A stretch of DNA of 64,000 bases from an uncultured Eggerthellaceae bacterium (GCA_944321455.1 CALULI010000002.1:62001-126000), one strand, 5' to 3'; positions 8,498 through 18,257 are shown, counted from the first letter of the stretch. The notes: generated by a model from the sequence alone, not told the origin. Numbers and translations are program-made.

Positions 8498-9352
8498 ATG
8501 GGTTTAGACGCTTTTGTAAGATGTAATTGCTTCGAAGAACATAAACTTAAACCAGGACCTGTGCCTTACGAAGATTTATACATTGATGCTGACGGGTATC
8601 TTTCTTCTAGGAAGCTAGATTCAATGTGGCAAAAATACGACTTCGCTGGATTTGATGCACGGTACGGGGAACTCCAAGATCAGTTTATGGATTGGCGAGA
8701 ATCTTGCTGCGAACACGAAGATTGCAAATACTGTAATGAATGGGTGTCAAACTGGGCAGGTGTAATGCGTTTTAACTATCTTGTTGAAACTTTTGGCGGA
8801 AAAGAAAAGTATCCTCTCCTATCCACGTTGCTTCCAAGCGCAAACGGTGGTTATTATCCACTTGAAAAAGCAGAGGCGACACTACTTGAACTAGATGACT
8901 TTCTAAGCCATGTTGTCAAGCATGCTGAAACACGGCTGTTCAGAGCGGAAACCAACGAAATGATTCAATATATAGATAAAGAAAAGTCGCCCTGGTCAGA
9001 AATGATTATATCCTCTATTGATATCGCAGATGGTAAAGTTAAATTTACCGACTTCGCAAAGAAAGACACTTACTCTAATCACTTCAAAATCATCTTTTCG
9101 ACAGAAAAAGTAATTTCGCAAAAATATGGAGAAATTGGCATCTATGGGTGCGAAATTCATTTACTCGATCAAGGCAAAACTATTGTTTTGAGTAATTATT
9201 ATGGTTCTCGTCCTTCCATAATGGAATCTGAATATCTGTTCAAAACTGGACCAGCACGTTTTCTTTACGAAGGGAAATACCCCACAGGCGAACGAATTAA
9301 AAACTTACTAGTCGCCTCTTTAGAAACCGGAAATCCTATTGTGTGGTGTTAG
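8498..9352 (+). CDS. Hypothetical protein with Cys-rich N-terminal half
   Basis: 284 residues. An in-frame start exists at 8462, but AGAGGAGG seven bases before the ATG at 8498 fixes the start. The N-terminus MGLDAFVRCNCFEE and the CCEHEDCKYC cluster at about residue 70 give several paired Cys/His that could bind metal; there is no membrane helix or signal peptide. A TATAAT at 8403-8408 could be its -10 box. The next gene starts 4 nt after the stop, so the two form an operon. I do not recognise a characterised family and assign no function. Confidence 0.82.
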   Translation: MGLDAFVRCNCFEEHKLKPGPVPYEDLYIDADGYLSSRKLDSMWQKYDFAGFDARYGELQDQFMDWRESCCEHEDCKYCNEWVSNWAGVMRFNYLVETFGGKEKYPLLSTLLPSANGGYYPLEKAEATLLELDDFLSHVVKHAETRLFRAETNEMIQYIDKEKSPWSEMIISSIDIADGKVKFTDFAKKDTYSNHFKIIFSTEKVISQKYGEIGIYGCEIHLLDQGKTIVLSNYYGSRPSIMESEYLFKTGPARFLYEGKYPTGERIKNLLVASLETGNPIVWC

Positions 9353-9356
9353 AGCT

Positions 9357-10109
9357 ATGAGGAATAATATTATCTCGGACCCGCCATACGTAGAAGTCCC
9401 TATGCTAACGAACAGGGACCAGCGCATTCTAAATTGGCAAACCGTCTACAATAAACCAACCGTGAGCACGGCTGAAAAATGTGGCTGCTTTCACTGTGGT
9501 AGCACCTTTATCCCACGTGAAATCAAATCTTGGCTCAAGGAAGAAGACGGCCCAGAAACAGCACTTTGCCCTTATTGTTCTGACGAAAAAGTTATCATCG
9601 GAACACCAGAATTCCCGCTGAGCACTGCTCTCTTGAGTCTTCTGCATAAAGCATATTTCAATAACGAACTTGAAAAGCGACTTGAAAAATCTACATATGC
9701 GCCAGAATTCTCTGATGAAAATGACTATCTACGGAAAGGCGTCACATTTCTTTGCAAAGAAGACAGTAACGCAAAAATTGTTGGAAGAATTCGCCTTTTC
9801 CCAACGAGCTTAACTTCGAATGGATATATGAGCACTCACGATGGAACTGCCTGCAGAAACGTCGTAAAGAAATTTGGAGCTGGCACTGCTGGTGGAGTGG
9901 CAACCGTTGATGCTTACTATGACCCTGAGGGATATTTCTATTCAGATTTTATTACCGATTCAGGAGTGCGACTCCCCTTTGAGCCATTCAGCGGAGATGA
10001 AATAAATCTACTTGTTACTCTATCTGAACAGTATGGGAAAAATCTCAAAGCAGCGTTTGTAGAACCCAGCCCTTCTTTCGTTAATCTTTTTGTGAAAAGC
10101 TGCAAGTAA
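9357..10109 (+). CDS. Hypothetical zinc-ribbon-containing protein
   Basis: 250 residues from the ATG at 9357; an upstream TTG at 9339 overlaps the previous gene and is less likely. Near the N-terminus CGCFHCG and, about 35 residues later, LCPYCSDE form a four-Cys zinc-ribbon-like pair. The rest is soluble and mixed, with a Gly-rich KKFGAGTAGGVATVDAYYDPEG stretch. It is co-transcribed with the preceding unknown gene. The zinc site is inferred from cysteine spacing; function is unknown. Confidence 0.8.
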   Translation: MRNNIISDPPYVEVPMLTNRDQRILNWQTVYNKPTVSTAEKCGCFHCGSTFIPREIKSWLKEEDGPETALCPYCSDEKVIIGTPEFPLSTALLSLLHKAYFNNELEKRLEKSTYAPEFSDENDYLRKGVTFLCKEDSNAKIVGRIRLFPTSLTSNGYMSTHDGTACRNVVKKFGAGTAGGVATVDAYYDPEGYFYSDFITDSGVRLPFEPFSGDEINLLVTLSEQYGKNLKAAFVEPSPSFVNLFVKSCK

Positions 10110-10113
10110 AGTG

Positions 10114-10152
10114 TGTCAGTTAGACCTTCCTAAACGAAGAATCTAACTGACA
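10114..10152. terminator. Hairpin between convergent genes
   Basis: A perfect 11-bp inverted repeat (TGTCAGTTAGA and its complement) with an inner CTTC/GAAG stem, 4 nt after the zinc-ribbon gene stop and before the DUF262 gene end. It lacks a long T-run, so it may be a weak bidirectional terminator. Confidence 0.55.
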
Positions 10153-10228
10153 TATAACTAATTGCCTAACCCATTAAACCTATCGAAGAATTCCTTCAAA
10201 CGGTCTAGGACTCACTGCTTCATTACTG

Positions 10229-12052
10229 CTATAACGAAAATAGATCCAATACTTTCGATACCAATAGCTCGGTACGTTCTTCAATGTCTTTTGCTGTCCA
10301 AAAATCATGACGTGCTACATCTTCGTTGATGTTTAACCCATTCAAATAACCAACTTGGTTACCGTATTTATCTTTTCTGTTTTTCTTATCTATAAATGAC
10401 AGATTGCTTAAGGTGCTGTTATATCCAGTTAAAGTCAGATTTCCAAGAGTGTGAACATGCTCATGTTGAATCTCTTCGGCTTTGGCTATGTCTCCATTAG
10501 CTATCATTTTCACCCAGCTGTCAGGGATATTGCGTCCTTGAGGCAAGATATGCTCAATCGTCCAAACATAATTTCCTGACTTATAGCGATCCCAAAGTCC
10601 TTTCATTTCTTTCGTAACTGAAGGTTTTGCAAGGGTCGCTAAAATAAACCTTACTGTATCAGGATTAGACTCATATACAGATCCCCGCAACTTGTTTTCA
10701 AAAACCTCATCAGACGAAGATACCGCGATTAAACGTTCGCGAACAAATAAAACCAGATCTTTTCCCTTTAGCTTCTTATCATCTAACTCTTCGATTGTTC
10801 GAATAAACAAGCGGGTCAAATCTCTTGTCGGAGGCGTATCAGTTAAATTTCTACGAACGAAAAATTTAGTGAGCAATGAACACACTTCTGCTATTTCAAC
10901 ATCATTCAAATTTAACTCAGTAGATCGTTTCATTAAATTCAATAAAAGCAGGTAAGACGGAACACCCTGAACGTTAGCTAAGTCAAAAAGCGAATCTTCT
11001 AAGATCTCAGCTATATCATCATCGCTAACACGAATAATTTTCGAGTAAATCTGAGCGTTACTAATTAGCCAATCTAATGTTGAAAAAGGATCATTCCCAA
11101 TCTGAGCCTCATAAATTGAAAGTAGGTTTGATTTGGTTGCCACTGCACCTAAAGGGAATTTAGCATCCCCTTTGACAAAGGGTAAATTCACATCCCTTCT
11201 GAAAGCATCATAACTTTGACGGAAGAAACGCTCTTGGGTTTTATAATCATCGCCCAGAAGCATTAACATATATTGCCATTTATCAAAATAATTATCTAAT
11301 TCTGCATCATTAGTTCCAGCAAGTTTTGCAAGCAGTGTGTTTTTGATTAAATCAACAGCAGTTAAAGGCGTACCTCTGTTGTTAAGCGACTCAAATAAAA
11401 CATAAGCATCGGAATGAGAAGAAACGCTAATTTGCACCAAGACTGACGAGTTGATCTTCTTTAGTAAATCTAGTGCCTCATTGATGAAATCTTCAGAATT
11501 ATCAATCTTTTGCAATATACGCTCATGGAAATAACGATAAGCACGGTATATTTTTCTTAACCCAGCCTTTTTTGGCTTTGAGCTTTGGTAATCTAGCCCA
11601 ACAAATTCTGAAAGCAGTGCGCGATAATCCTCTAGATTTTTACTTTGAACTTGAGGAACGACCTTTGTCATTCCCTTTTTACCCTTGAGCAATAAACGAT
11701 TTTTAAGATTTAAATACGTACTATATATTTCATCGTCCTCAAGAAAGTCATTTTTATGTTCTTTAAAAATCGAATAAAACGCGGTCAATAAGATGCTTAT
11801 TGTTGTAAGCCTCTGTTGACCATCAATAACTTCGAGTTCTGTAATTCCTGTTTCAGGGTCATGACCATGATCGATAACTATGATTGAGCCCAGAAAATAA
11901 CCTGTTGGGTTTTCCATGACATCGTCAAAAAGATTTTCCCAATCTTTAATTTTCCACGTATATTCACGCTGATATCGAGGTATCCTGAAAACCACAGGTG
12001 ACTCTGGATCCAATAAAGCGCTAATGGTTGGCTTTGCAACATTTTCTATCAT
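10229..12052 (-). CDS. DUF262/DUF1524 (GmrSD-like) nuclease
   Basis: 607 residues from the ATG at 12052, chosen because GAGGG lies seven bases upstream; an in-frame ATG at 12073 overlaps this site. The N-terminal DUF262 domain has FRIPRYQREYTW (about 23-33) and the nucleotide-handling IDGQQRLTT (about 76-84). The C-terminal DUF1524 HNH-like domain has EHILPQ (500-505) and LGNLTLTGYN. The architecture matches GmrSD-like type IV enzymes, which cut modified DNA using nucleoside triphosphate. It lies 86 nt downstream of the restriction helicase on the same strand, suggesting one defence island. Cleavage of modified DNA is inferred from family only. Confidence 0.9.
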   Translation of the reverse strand: MIENVAKPTISALLDPESPVVFRIPRYQREYTWKIKDWENLFDDVMENPTGYFLGSIIVIDHGHDPETGITELEVIDGQQRLTTISILLTAFYSIFKEHKNDFLEDDEIYSTYLNLKNRLLLKGKKGMTKVVPQVQSKNLEDYRALLSEFVGLDYQSSKPKKAGLRKIYRAYRYFHERILQKIDNSEDFINEALDLLKKINSSVLVQISVSSHSDAYVLFESLNNRGTPLTAVDLIKNTLLAKLAGTNDAELDNYFDKWQYMLMLLGDDYKTQERFFRQSYDAFRRDVNLPFVKGDAKFPLGAVATKSNLLSIYEAQIGNDPFSTLDWLISNAQIYSKIIRVSDDDIAEILEDSLFDLANVQGVPSYLLLLNLMKRSTELNLNDVEIAEVCSLLTKFFVRRNLTDTPPTRDLTRLFIRTIEELDDKKLKGKDLVLFVRERLIAVSSSDEVFENKLRGSVYESNPDTVRFILATLAKPSVTKEMKGLWDRYKSGNYVWTIEHILPQGRNIPDSWVKMIANGDIAKAEEIQHEHVHTLGNLTLTGYNSTLSNLSFIDKKNRKDKYGNQVGYLNGLNINEDVARHDFWTAKDIEERTELLVSKVLDLFSL

Positions 12053-12137
12053 GTAATGTCCCTCTAAATTCATTATTGAAAATAACTACCAAGTTAACAC
12101 TGTAATCTTATAGCTAGAGTTAAACGCCAATCGGTTT

Positions 12138-15100
12138 TTATTTCCTTGCAAAATAGCTATCAACCAGCTCAGGCAATACTCCATCCTTAGCTGCAGTAGT
12201 CGCATCAGCCTCAACAAAGTTGGTTGTTTCGTCTTTGAGCTTTTCATTAAAACCAAGGATATAATTAGTCGCAATAAGATAAATAATTCGCGTAGGCGCC
12301 ATCCCATAGACTTGATGTTGCAAGATATGACGAATACGTTTTTCTTTATCAGGAAACTCCGCAATAATCTTAGGGCTGTTATATAAACGCTTAACAATCT
12401 CAGTAATGTACAAACCAGACTTCATATATAAATCTGCAAATGTATTGGTAGAATCATCGAAGCAGCCAGGATTTTCCTTCTCTAACTCATCAACCATCTT
12501 CTTTACTACCCAACGTGGAGTAAAAATCTGATTATTCTTTTGAGGAGGAATGTAGTCGAAAATATCCTCAATATTTGATTCATCAAAGTAATTGGCTAGC
12601 TCTTCACGTTTGTTTAAGAACTGCTGAATAGAGTCATTAAACACTACTTCATTGAATAAATGACCTTCAAAATGCTTTTCTTCTCCCGTTGCCTCATCGT
12701 TATACATGCCGCCATCACGCAAGAAGCGGAATTGTTCTTCAGTAATGCCTGTCACTTCTTCGAATACGGAATCTTCGGTATAATCATCAAAATTATCTAG
12801 GCGAAGATCCCTGTCTCCATAAGCCATAATAAAGCTAGGTATTGTTCGCGCGAAGCCACGCAGATGCGCTCTTACCATATCCTCTACGGTATTCTTTTCT
12901 TCCTGTGCTTTAAATTCCTCGACTTTTTTAGTTACTTCTTTTGGCTGATTTTCAGAAGTGGCTTTGACCATATTTTGCATAGCGACATTAAGAGAGGAAA
13001 GTGCCTCACTGACTGATTGATTGTAATCATCTTGAGCTTGCTCTACCTCTTTAGAGGTTTGTGCTTCAGCAATACGTTTATCTCTTTCGATTTCAGCTAT
13101 GCGCTTGCTTTGCATGAAATCTGCCTCGATACATTTCGCTTCGCGATCTATGGCATTATTAGATTCTTTAACTAGCTGATTCTTCTTACTCTTCTTTAAT
13201 CCATATTCATCTACTGCAAAATCTATTACGTGATGCTCAATACTGCCTTTTAGAGCCTCTGCGACGCGACGGACATTCTTCTGGACATCAGCACTGTCTT
13301 CCGTCGGATCGATATCGCCCAACGGATCAAGTACTTCATCTTGAATTACTTCATAAACCTTATCGCCGAAAAGAGCCTTCGATTTGCCTATTACATATTC
13401 ATCAGGCAAAGATACATCACCGTACTCATCAACAGGAATCTCACCCATTGCATCCAAGGTATTTTGCTTAGCATCAAATGATTTATTATCGCTCGGATTT
13501 AACTTAGTGATTATTTCCGTTACTGCCGAAGGTGCAGAAAAGATATTCCCGATATTGTCGAATAGATAGTTAGACATAAATCCATGACGAACAACTTCAA
13601 CGCTCTTCAGGCGACGCGGAATAGAAAGCACTTCTTGAGCATCAATTTCGACCATTTTTCCTTCGCTATCTTCACCAATTACGGGGAAGAAGTTTAGGAG
13701 TTCACGAATATTATTCTTGTGATCTGCAGCAGTTCCTTTACCTCCTGCAGTGCTGGCGTTTAAATTGTTGGCAAATTCTTCGTAGACAATCAGCGTTCTT
13801 GCGGGGTCGAAATCAAACACATATGCACGTTCTTTTTGGACTCGTACTTTCTTGCCATCGATAAACGCGTCGGTTTCGTAAGGGTTTTGAACACGGAAAG
13901 CTGCCTGCATATATGCAGAAGGACTTTTCATGTTGGAAAGCATTAAAACTGCCGACCACTCAGGCACTGTCACACCGACAGTTAACTGACCAACCGATAA
14001 CGTGATAGTCTTATCGTTTTCATTGATTGCTTTTCGAACTTTATCGAAAGCTTTTTCAGCGGCATCATCCACATCAAGCTTGCCATCACCAGCAGCCAGA
14101 ACAATCTCGTAATCTTTAAAAATCGGATGCTCTTTGAGCATTTTAGCTAACGCTTTAGCGCTTGCAACTCGATTCAACAGCCATAGTGTGTGAGGAAGCT
14201 CACCGCGTAGTTCCTGGGTAGAAAAGGGATATTTTTCCTGAACGGTTAACGCATCCAAAAACTTCTCAACTGAATCTTTGTGCTTGAAGATTCCACGTTC
14301 ATCTGTTTCGAAAAATTCATTAAGATCGAAAGTAAAATCTACGTTTCTATCTTCAGAAATAGCAGCGCCTTTTGCTAATTCACCCTCAATCATAGGGGAC
14401 ATTTGGTAGGTGAACATCTCCAATCGTGGAAGTTGTTCGTAGGCGTTATGAGTTAAACCATTCCAGGATTCTTTGGCTTTCTGTTCGTCTACGTAAGACC
14501 AGTTAAAAATTTGATCCGCTTCAAATCTGCCATCAGCTAAAGCTTTGAAGGGAGTACCCGATAGATACAAAGTATGCTTTCTCTTGATGTTATCGAAAGC
14601 GCGTTCGGTCTTTAAGGTATCAACACCTTCTTGAGACTCATCAACAATAAGCAGATCAAATTCGTTTTCTGAAATCCACTTTAGTTTGTCGAAATTGCCG
14701 CCAAAGTATACGGAGCCTTTCAAACCTTGCAAGGATTCAAAAGCGATCATGTTTGGTTTTTCACCAGTAGGAGCGTTAAGACGAATCTTTAGATATTCAT
14801 CACGAGAAACAACACCAGCGCTTTTGCTTAGTGCATCATTTTCAGAAACAAAGCAATATTTACCTCGCCATCCGATAAACTTATTGAAGTCTTCCGCCCA
14901 AGAGTTAGCAATGGCAGGGCGGTTGGTTACAACAAGAACCATCTTGAAGTCCATTTGTTGGACTAAATCATAGGCAGTTAACGTCTTACCAAAGCGCGGT
15001 TTAGCATTCCATAGAAATTCAGTTCCGCCTTTGGCAAAATATGATTTAGTAAGATCAACCGCTTCTGCTTGTTCAGGCCGAAGCTCATATTCAAAATGCT

Positions 15101-15473
15101 CATCATCGGCAATTATATTTGTGCGCTGAGCGAATTCATTGAAATACATGTACGCAGGCGCAGGCTCAACATGAAACCATTCATTGTCTTCACTTTGCTC
15201 CTGCTCAATACCTTTATGACGCTTTAGGTAATTGTGAAAATTTTTATCCGTAAAATATTCGCCAGAGCCATCCTTGTACATGGCATTGTCTTTCCATTCA
15301 AGCTTGGCTTTAACGTCAACGGTATGCGTTTGCTGTTTAATACGATCTTCGACTGTCTGCTTAGCGGTATAGCCGATCTTTGTCCAACCATCATGCCTTT
15401 TTATCTCTGGCGTGGTATAGGCATAAATCATTGGAATGATTGGTGCTAACGGTTTAATTACAGGAGCGGCCAT
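12138..15473 (-). CDS. Restriction protein: GIY-YIG-like, helicase, partial methylase domains
   Basis: 1111 residues. Residues of about 15-45 (YAYTTPEIKRHDGWTKIGYT) look like a GIY-YIG/T5orf172-type nuclease start. A superfamily 2 helicase follows, with LRPEQ, the Walker A variant AKPRFGKT (157-164), DESQ (278-281), SGTPF and AAFRVQNP. A Lys/Glu-rich coiled coil spans about 780-870. From 983 to the end is a methylase-like segment (IFTPRWVVKKM, then DLYMKSGLYITEIV) with no NPPY catalytic motif. It ends 1 nt before the next gene's stop region and is co-oriented with the Eco57I-type methylase. I infer the motor/nuclease subunit of a restriction-modification system. The GIY-YIG call is the least certain part. 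Confidence 0.87.
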   Translation of the reverse strand: MAAPVIKPLAPIIPMIYAYTTPEIKRHDGWTKIGYTAKQTVEDRIKQQTHTVDVKAKLEWKDNAMYKDGSGEYFTDKNFHNYLKRHKGIEQEQSEDNEWFHVEPAPAYMYFNEFAQRTNIIADDEHFEYELRPEQAEAVDLTKSYFAKGGTEFLWNAKPRFGKTLTAYDLVQQMDFKMVLVVTNRPAIANSWAEDFNKFIGWRGKYCFVSENDALSKSAGVVSRDEYLKIRLNAPTGEKPNMIAFESLQGLKGSVYFGGNFDKLKWISENEFDLLIVDESQEGVDTLKTERAFDNIKRKHTLYLSGTPFKALADGRFEADQIFNWSYVDEQKAKESWNGLTHNAYEQLPRLEMFTYQMSPMIEGELAKGAAISEDRNVDFTFDLNEFFETDERGIFKHKDSVEKFLDALTVQEKYPFSTQELRGELPHTLWLLNRVASAKALAKMLKEHPIFKDYEIVLAAGDGKLDVDDAAEKAFDKVRKAINENDKTITLSVGQLTVGVTVPEWSAVLMLSNMKSPSAYMQAAFRVQNPYETDAFIDGKKVRVQKERAYVFDFDPARTLIVYEEFANNLNASTAGGKGTAADHKNNIRELLNFFPVIGEDSEGKMVEIDAQEVLSIPRRLKSVEVVRHGFMSNYLFDNIGNIFSAPSAVTEIITKLNPSDNKSFDAKQNTLDAMGEIPVDEYGDVSLPDEYVIGKSKALFGDKVYEVIQDEVLDPLGDIDPTEDSADVQKNVRRVAEALKGSIEHHVIDFAVDEYGLKKSKKNQLVKESNNAIDREAKCIEADFMQSKRIAEIERDKRIAEAQTSKEVEQAQDDYNQSVSEALSSLNVAMQNMVKATSENQPKEVTKKVEEFKAQEEKNTVEDMVRAHLRGFARTIPSFIMAYGDRDLRLDNFDDYTEDSVFEEVTGITEEQFRFLRDGGMYNDEATGEEKHFEGHLFNEVVFNDSIQQFLNKREELANYFDESNIEDIFDYIPPQKNNQIFTPRWVVKKMVDELEKENPGCFDDSTNTFADLYMKSGLYITEIVKRLYNSPKIIAEFPDKEKRIRHILQHQVYGMAPTRIIYLIATNYILGFNEKLKDETTNFVEADATTAAKDGVLPELVDSYFARK

Positions 15474-15474
15474 T

Positions 15475-17448
15475 TTAGTCCATCTCCTTTACATGGGACT
15501 CGATGAACTGAATCTCCTCTTCACTAAGTCCGTATTTCTTATAAAGCTGTTTGTCGATGTCAGATACAGACTGTAACCAGTCTATATCCGACATCGACGT
15601 AAAGTCTTGCAGCGGAACATATTTCCATTTTTTAGGAGGATTGTCCTGCGTGACTTTTAATATTCCAAGCATCACTCGACAGAATTTGGCCTTTATATAC
15701 TTCAACGCATTTTGCGCTTCTTGTTGAGTCTCAAAAGAACCTATGCTTATGAATGATTCCGTATGCCCGATTAAGGGCTGCCCGATTAAGGGCGTAGTAA
15801 GAACTTCTCCTAACGCACCCGAACCATTTGATTTAGGAACAAATATTTTCCATCTATCCAGATTATCTACCTTGTTAACATATTCTCTTTTTATGTATTT
15901 GTATGTTCGTTTTCCATTTTCACGACCATATATCTGAATGTATTCCTCATTGTCGTTTGGCAAATTATCAGTAAAAACTTGCGGTAAGGTTTCAAATATA
16001 TTGGTTGCCATATCGTAATCGTGGCCATCGCTTAGGGCATCACGAGCTTCAGGAAAGTCTCTATGCATTTCATCGGTGAGTCGATAAACCGTTCGAGACC
16101 TTACGATTTCAGAGAAAGATTCAAAATCGTCCTTAGAAGAAACTTTTTTTAATATAGAATTTAATTCTTCAAAAGGTGTGAATGTCTCGATTGGCCCATA
16201 ATTTCTATCTAAATCGCGATATGTAATAGCAATACCGCCTTTAATGTCTTGATTCGGGAAGATAGTTCTAGAATCAACGCTATAGTCAAGAACTTTAAAA
16301 TGCACGTCATTTAGCATTTTTTTATTCCATGCAGAAGGCGTACTTCCAGCATTGAATAAAAATCTAGCAGGATGGATTAATTCAACTTTTCTCGAGACCT
16401 CATACGCACCATCCATAAATCTGTGATATACAGGCGGAGCGAAGTTTTTTTGATCGCCGACAGACTCTTCCTGATATGGCGGATTACCAATCACAAAATC
16501 AAATTTCATTTTTGTTCTCCCAAGCTGCATGTCGTTATATTCCAGCTCTGAATTATTTGACCAGTCATATATTTTAGCCAAAATCGCCTCGTGATTATTG
16601 GCTTCATCTGGTATTTCTTCGGTTTGAGTAAGTAAATCAAAAATGCTAGGTTGATAATAAGATTCATCTAGCGCTCTAAACGGTACGTAACCTGTCAGAC
16701 CGTCCATCTGCCAAAAATTCCAACTGATAATATTGGCAAGTTTTTTAAGATCGGCTGTTCTATATGACTCATATCCAGCTTCCTGAATAGCATCTTCTAA
16801 AGTTCTCAGAACATTAATTCGAGCGATGAGGAGATTGTCGCCTTGATATTCATACCCATACACAGATTCAAGTGCTTCTTTTGCCCATTTTTTCCAAGTA
16901 TCGCGGGAAGAAGCAATTTCTTTCACTACGGCAAGTTTTTTATCTAGGATCCCAATTCTTTCATTGAAAGGAACCACGGTTCCGTCTGCTGCATCGTATC
17001 TATTAACAATGAATGGAGCTTCGCCGCAAGTTATCTCTAATCGCTTAGAGCGAATGTATTCACGCTTCTTGTTTACGGTATCAAGATCTTCGGAAGTCCA
17101 ATCATTTAACTTATCTGCTTCATTAACCATGAATTCGCAAATCCACGTTGGTGTAAAAACTTCGGCAAAGCTTTTAGTTAAAGATGCTTGGTCCTCTACT
17201 GCTTTTTCTGCACGCGTTTTTATAACGCCAATGTTTTGACCAGTTATCGCTTCTTTTACAATTTCGGACTTCGGAGCATAATTAACACCACGATCTACAT
17301 GAGCTGATGTTGCCCAAACAATATTGTTCCCAGTTGATCTATCACAAAGCAAAACATCGAGAACGCCATTTTTCGCATAGCGCTCGATGTCTTCAGCAAA
17401 ATTAATTTTTATGTTCGTTAATGTTTCCAAAAAAACAATGACTCTCAA
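15475..17448 (-). CDS. Eco57I-type adenine-N6 DNA methyltransferase
   Basis: 657 residues. EVFTPTWICEFMV (about 96-108) is the methylase motif X region; RLEITCGEAPF (136-146) stands where motif I normally lies; FVIGNPPYQ (318-326) is the catalytic motif IV. The remaining 330 residues would hold the target-recognition domain. It methylates adenine in a recognition site, protecting host DNA. No ATG is available: the first start is TTG at 17448, with another TTG 18 nt later just after a run of seven T. The stop abuts the start of the helicase gene, so the two subunits are translationally close. Confidence 0.87.
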   Translation of the reverse strand: MRVIVFLETLTNIKINFAEDIERYAKNGVLDVLLCDRSTGNNIVWATSAHVDRGVNYAPKSEIVKEAITGQNIGVIKTRAEKAVEDQASLTKSFAEVFTPTWICEFMVNEADKLNDWTSEDLDTVNKKREYIRSKRLEITCGEAPFIVNRYDAADGTVVPFNERIGILDKKLAVVKEIASSRDTWKKWAKEALESVYGYEYQGDNLLIARINVLRTLEDAIQEAGYESYRTADLKKLANIISWNFWQMDGLTGYVPFRALDESYYQPSIFDLLTQTEEIPDEANNHEAILAKIYDWSNNSELEYNDMQLGRTKMKFDFVIGNPPYQEESVGDQKNFAPPVYHRFMDGAYEVSRKVELIHPARFLFNAGSTPSAWNKKMLNDVHFKVLDYSVDSRTIFPNQDIKGGIAITYRDLDRNYGPIETFTPFEELNSILKKVSSKDDFESFSEIVRSRTVYRLTDEMHRDFPEARDALSDGHDYDMATNIFETLPQVFTDNLPNDNEEYIQIYGRENGKRTYKYIKREYVNKVDNLDRWKIFVPKSNGSGALGEVLTTPLIGQPLIGHTESFISIGSFETQQEAQNALKYIKAKFCRVMLGILKVTQDNPPKKWKYVPLQDFTSMSDIDWLQSVSDIDKQLYKKYGLSEEEIQFIESHVKEMD

Positions 17449-17489
17449 TATTTCTATAATCTAATTCTAAAAATTATTTCTTCTTCTGT

Positions 17490-18059
17490 TCAATTTAATT
17501 TATAGATTGCTTTCGCAATTTCCCGTAAATCTTTCTCGATTTTTTCAATGGCAATCTTTACTTGATGATTATCGCTTTTCACAATCAAGGATCCGATCAA
17601 AGATGAATAATCTAGAATGAATGTTTCTTGCATTTTCTTTCTACTTCGGATGAATCCCTTAACGTAATAAGAAACAACCACTGGAGACGCTTTGCTCTCC
17701 AACAATTTTCCACTTGGTCCAGAAATCACTGTAGAACGAATACCTCCTGGAACAAGAACAGGGATCCCTCTTTCAATGAACGTATCTTTTATATAATTCA
17801 CTGTCTTCTCATCATATATTGAACTGTCAATTTCTGAAAAAGAAAGTTCGAATGCAACACCTTTACCGGTATTTTCTACAATGAATAAAAACACATTTTT
17901 ATCAGGATCAGCTTCAATGTGTACAACTATCTGCGGAAGTCCGGATTGATAGTATGCTCGAACTGTGATGAAAAGCGCTACTAACGAAACTACAAGAGCC
18001 CCAAAAGTTGCAATATTAGCAACGATTTCTGTTATAAATTCCCAGTCAATATCAATCAT
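17490..18059 (-). CDS. Small membrane-anchored protein in restriction island
   Basis: 189 residues with one N-terminal membrane helix at about 14-36 and a soluble remainder rich in beta-like strands (PQIVVHIEADPDKNVFLFIVENTGKG) and a C-terminal helix. A GGAG four bases before the ATG supports the start. It is the first gene of the minus-strand run leading into the methylase, with 41 nt between them. Family not recognised. Its position suggests an accessory or regulatory partner of the restriction system, but nothing in the sequence shows a mechanism. Confidence 0.78.
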   Translation of the reverse strand: MIDIDWEFITEIVANIATFGALVVSLVALFITVRAYYQSGLPQIVVHIEADPDKNVFLFIVENTGKGVAFELSFSEIDSSIYDEKTVNYIKDTFIERGIPVLVPGGIRSTVISGPSGKLLESKASPVVVSYYVKGFIRSRKKMQETFILDYSSLIGSLIVKSDNHQVKIAIEKIEKDLREIAKAIYKLN

Positions 18060-18154
18060 ATTACTCCATTACCAGACAACAAAGTTAAATAGCAAGATGC
18101 GCTATGTGTTCTGATCGTTTATTCGAAACGATATATCACTACATCTGCTGATAA

Positions 18155-18208
18155 ATAGCTACAATTAATAATTAGCGAAAACGTTCTTATACATTTTATT
18201 GTAGCTAT
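18155..18208. promoter_or_regulatory. 11-bp inverted repeat between divergent genes
   Basis: ATAGCTACAAT at 18155-18165 and its exact complement at 18198-18208 are spaced 32 nt apart, in the gap between the divergent 18059 and 18298 genes. This is a good place for a shared operator or a cruciform; no regulator gene is obvious nearby. Confidence 0.5.
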
Positions 18209-18238
18209 TATCATGGTAGTAATACTGTCAGCTTTAAT

Positions 18239-18257
18239 CCTTAGCTGCCAGCTAAGG
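18239..18257 (+). promoter_or_regulatory. Leader hairpin before the 400-residue gene
   Basis: CCTTAGCT and AGCTAAGG form a perfect 8-bp stem around GCC, followed by a T-rich stretch, about 40 nt before the start codon at 18298. It could terminate or attenuate transcription into that gene. Confidence 0.5.

Noticed and set aside
12086-12397. Open frame overlapping the 3' end of the restriction helicase
   Set aside because: Leu/Ile-rich shadow in another frame of the helicase gene; no start signal.
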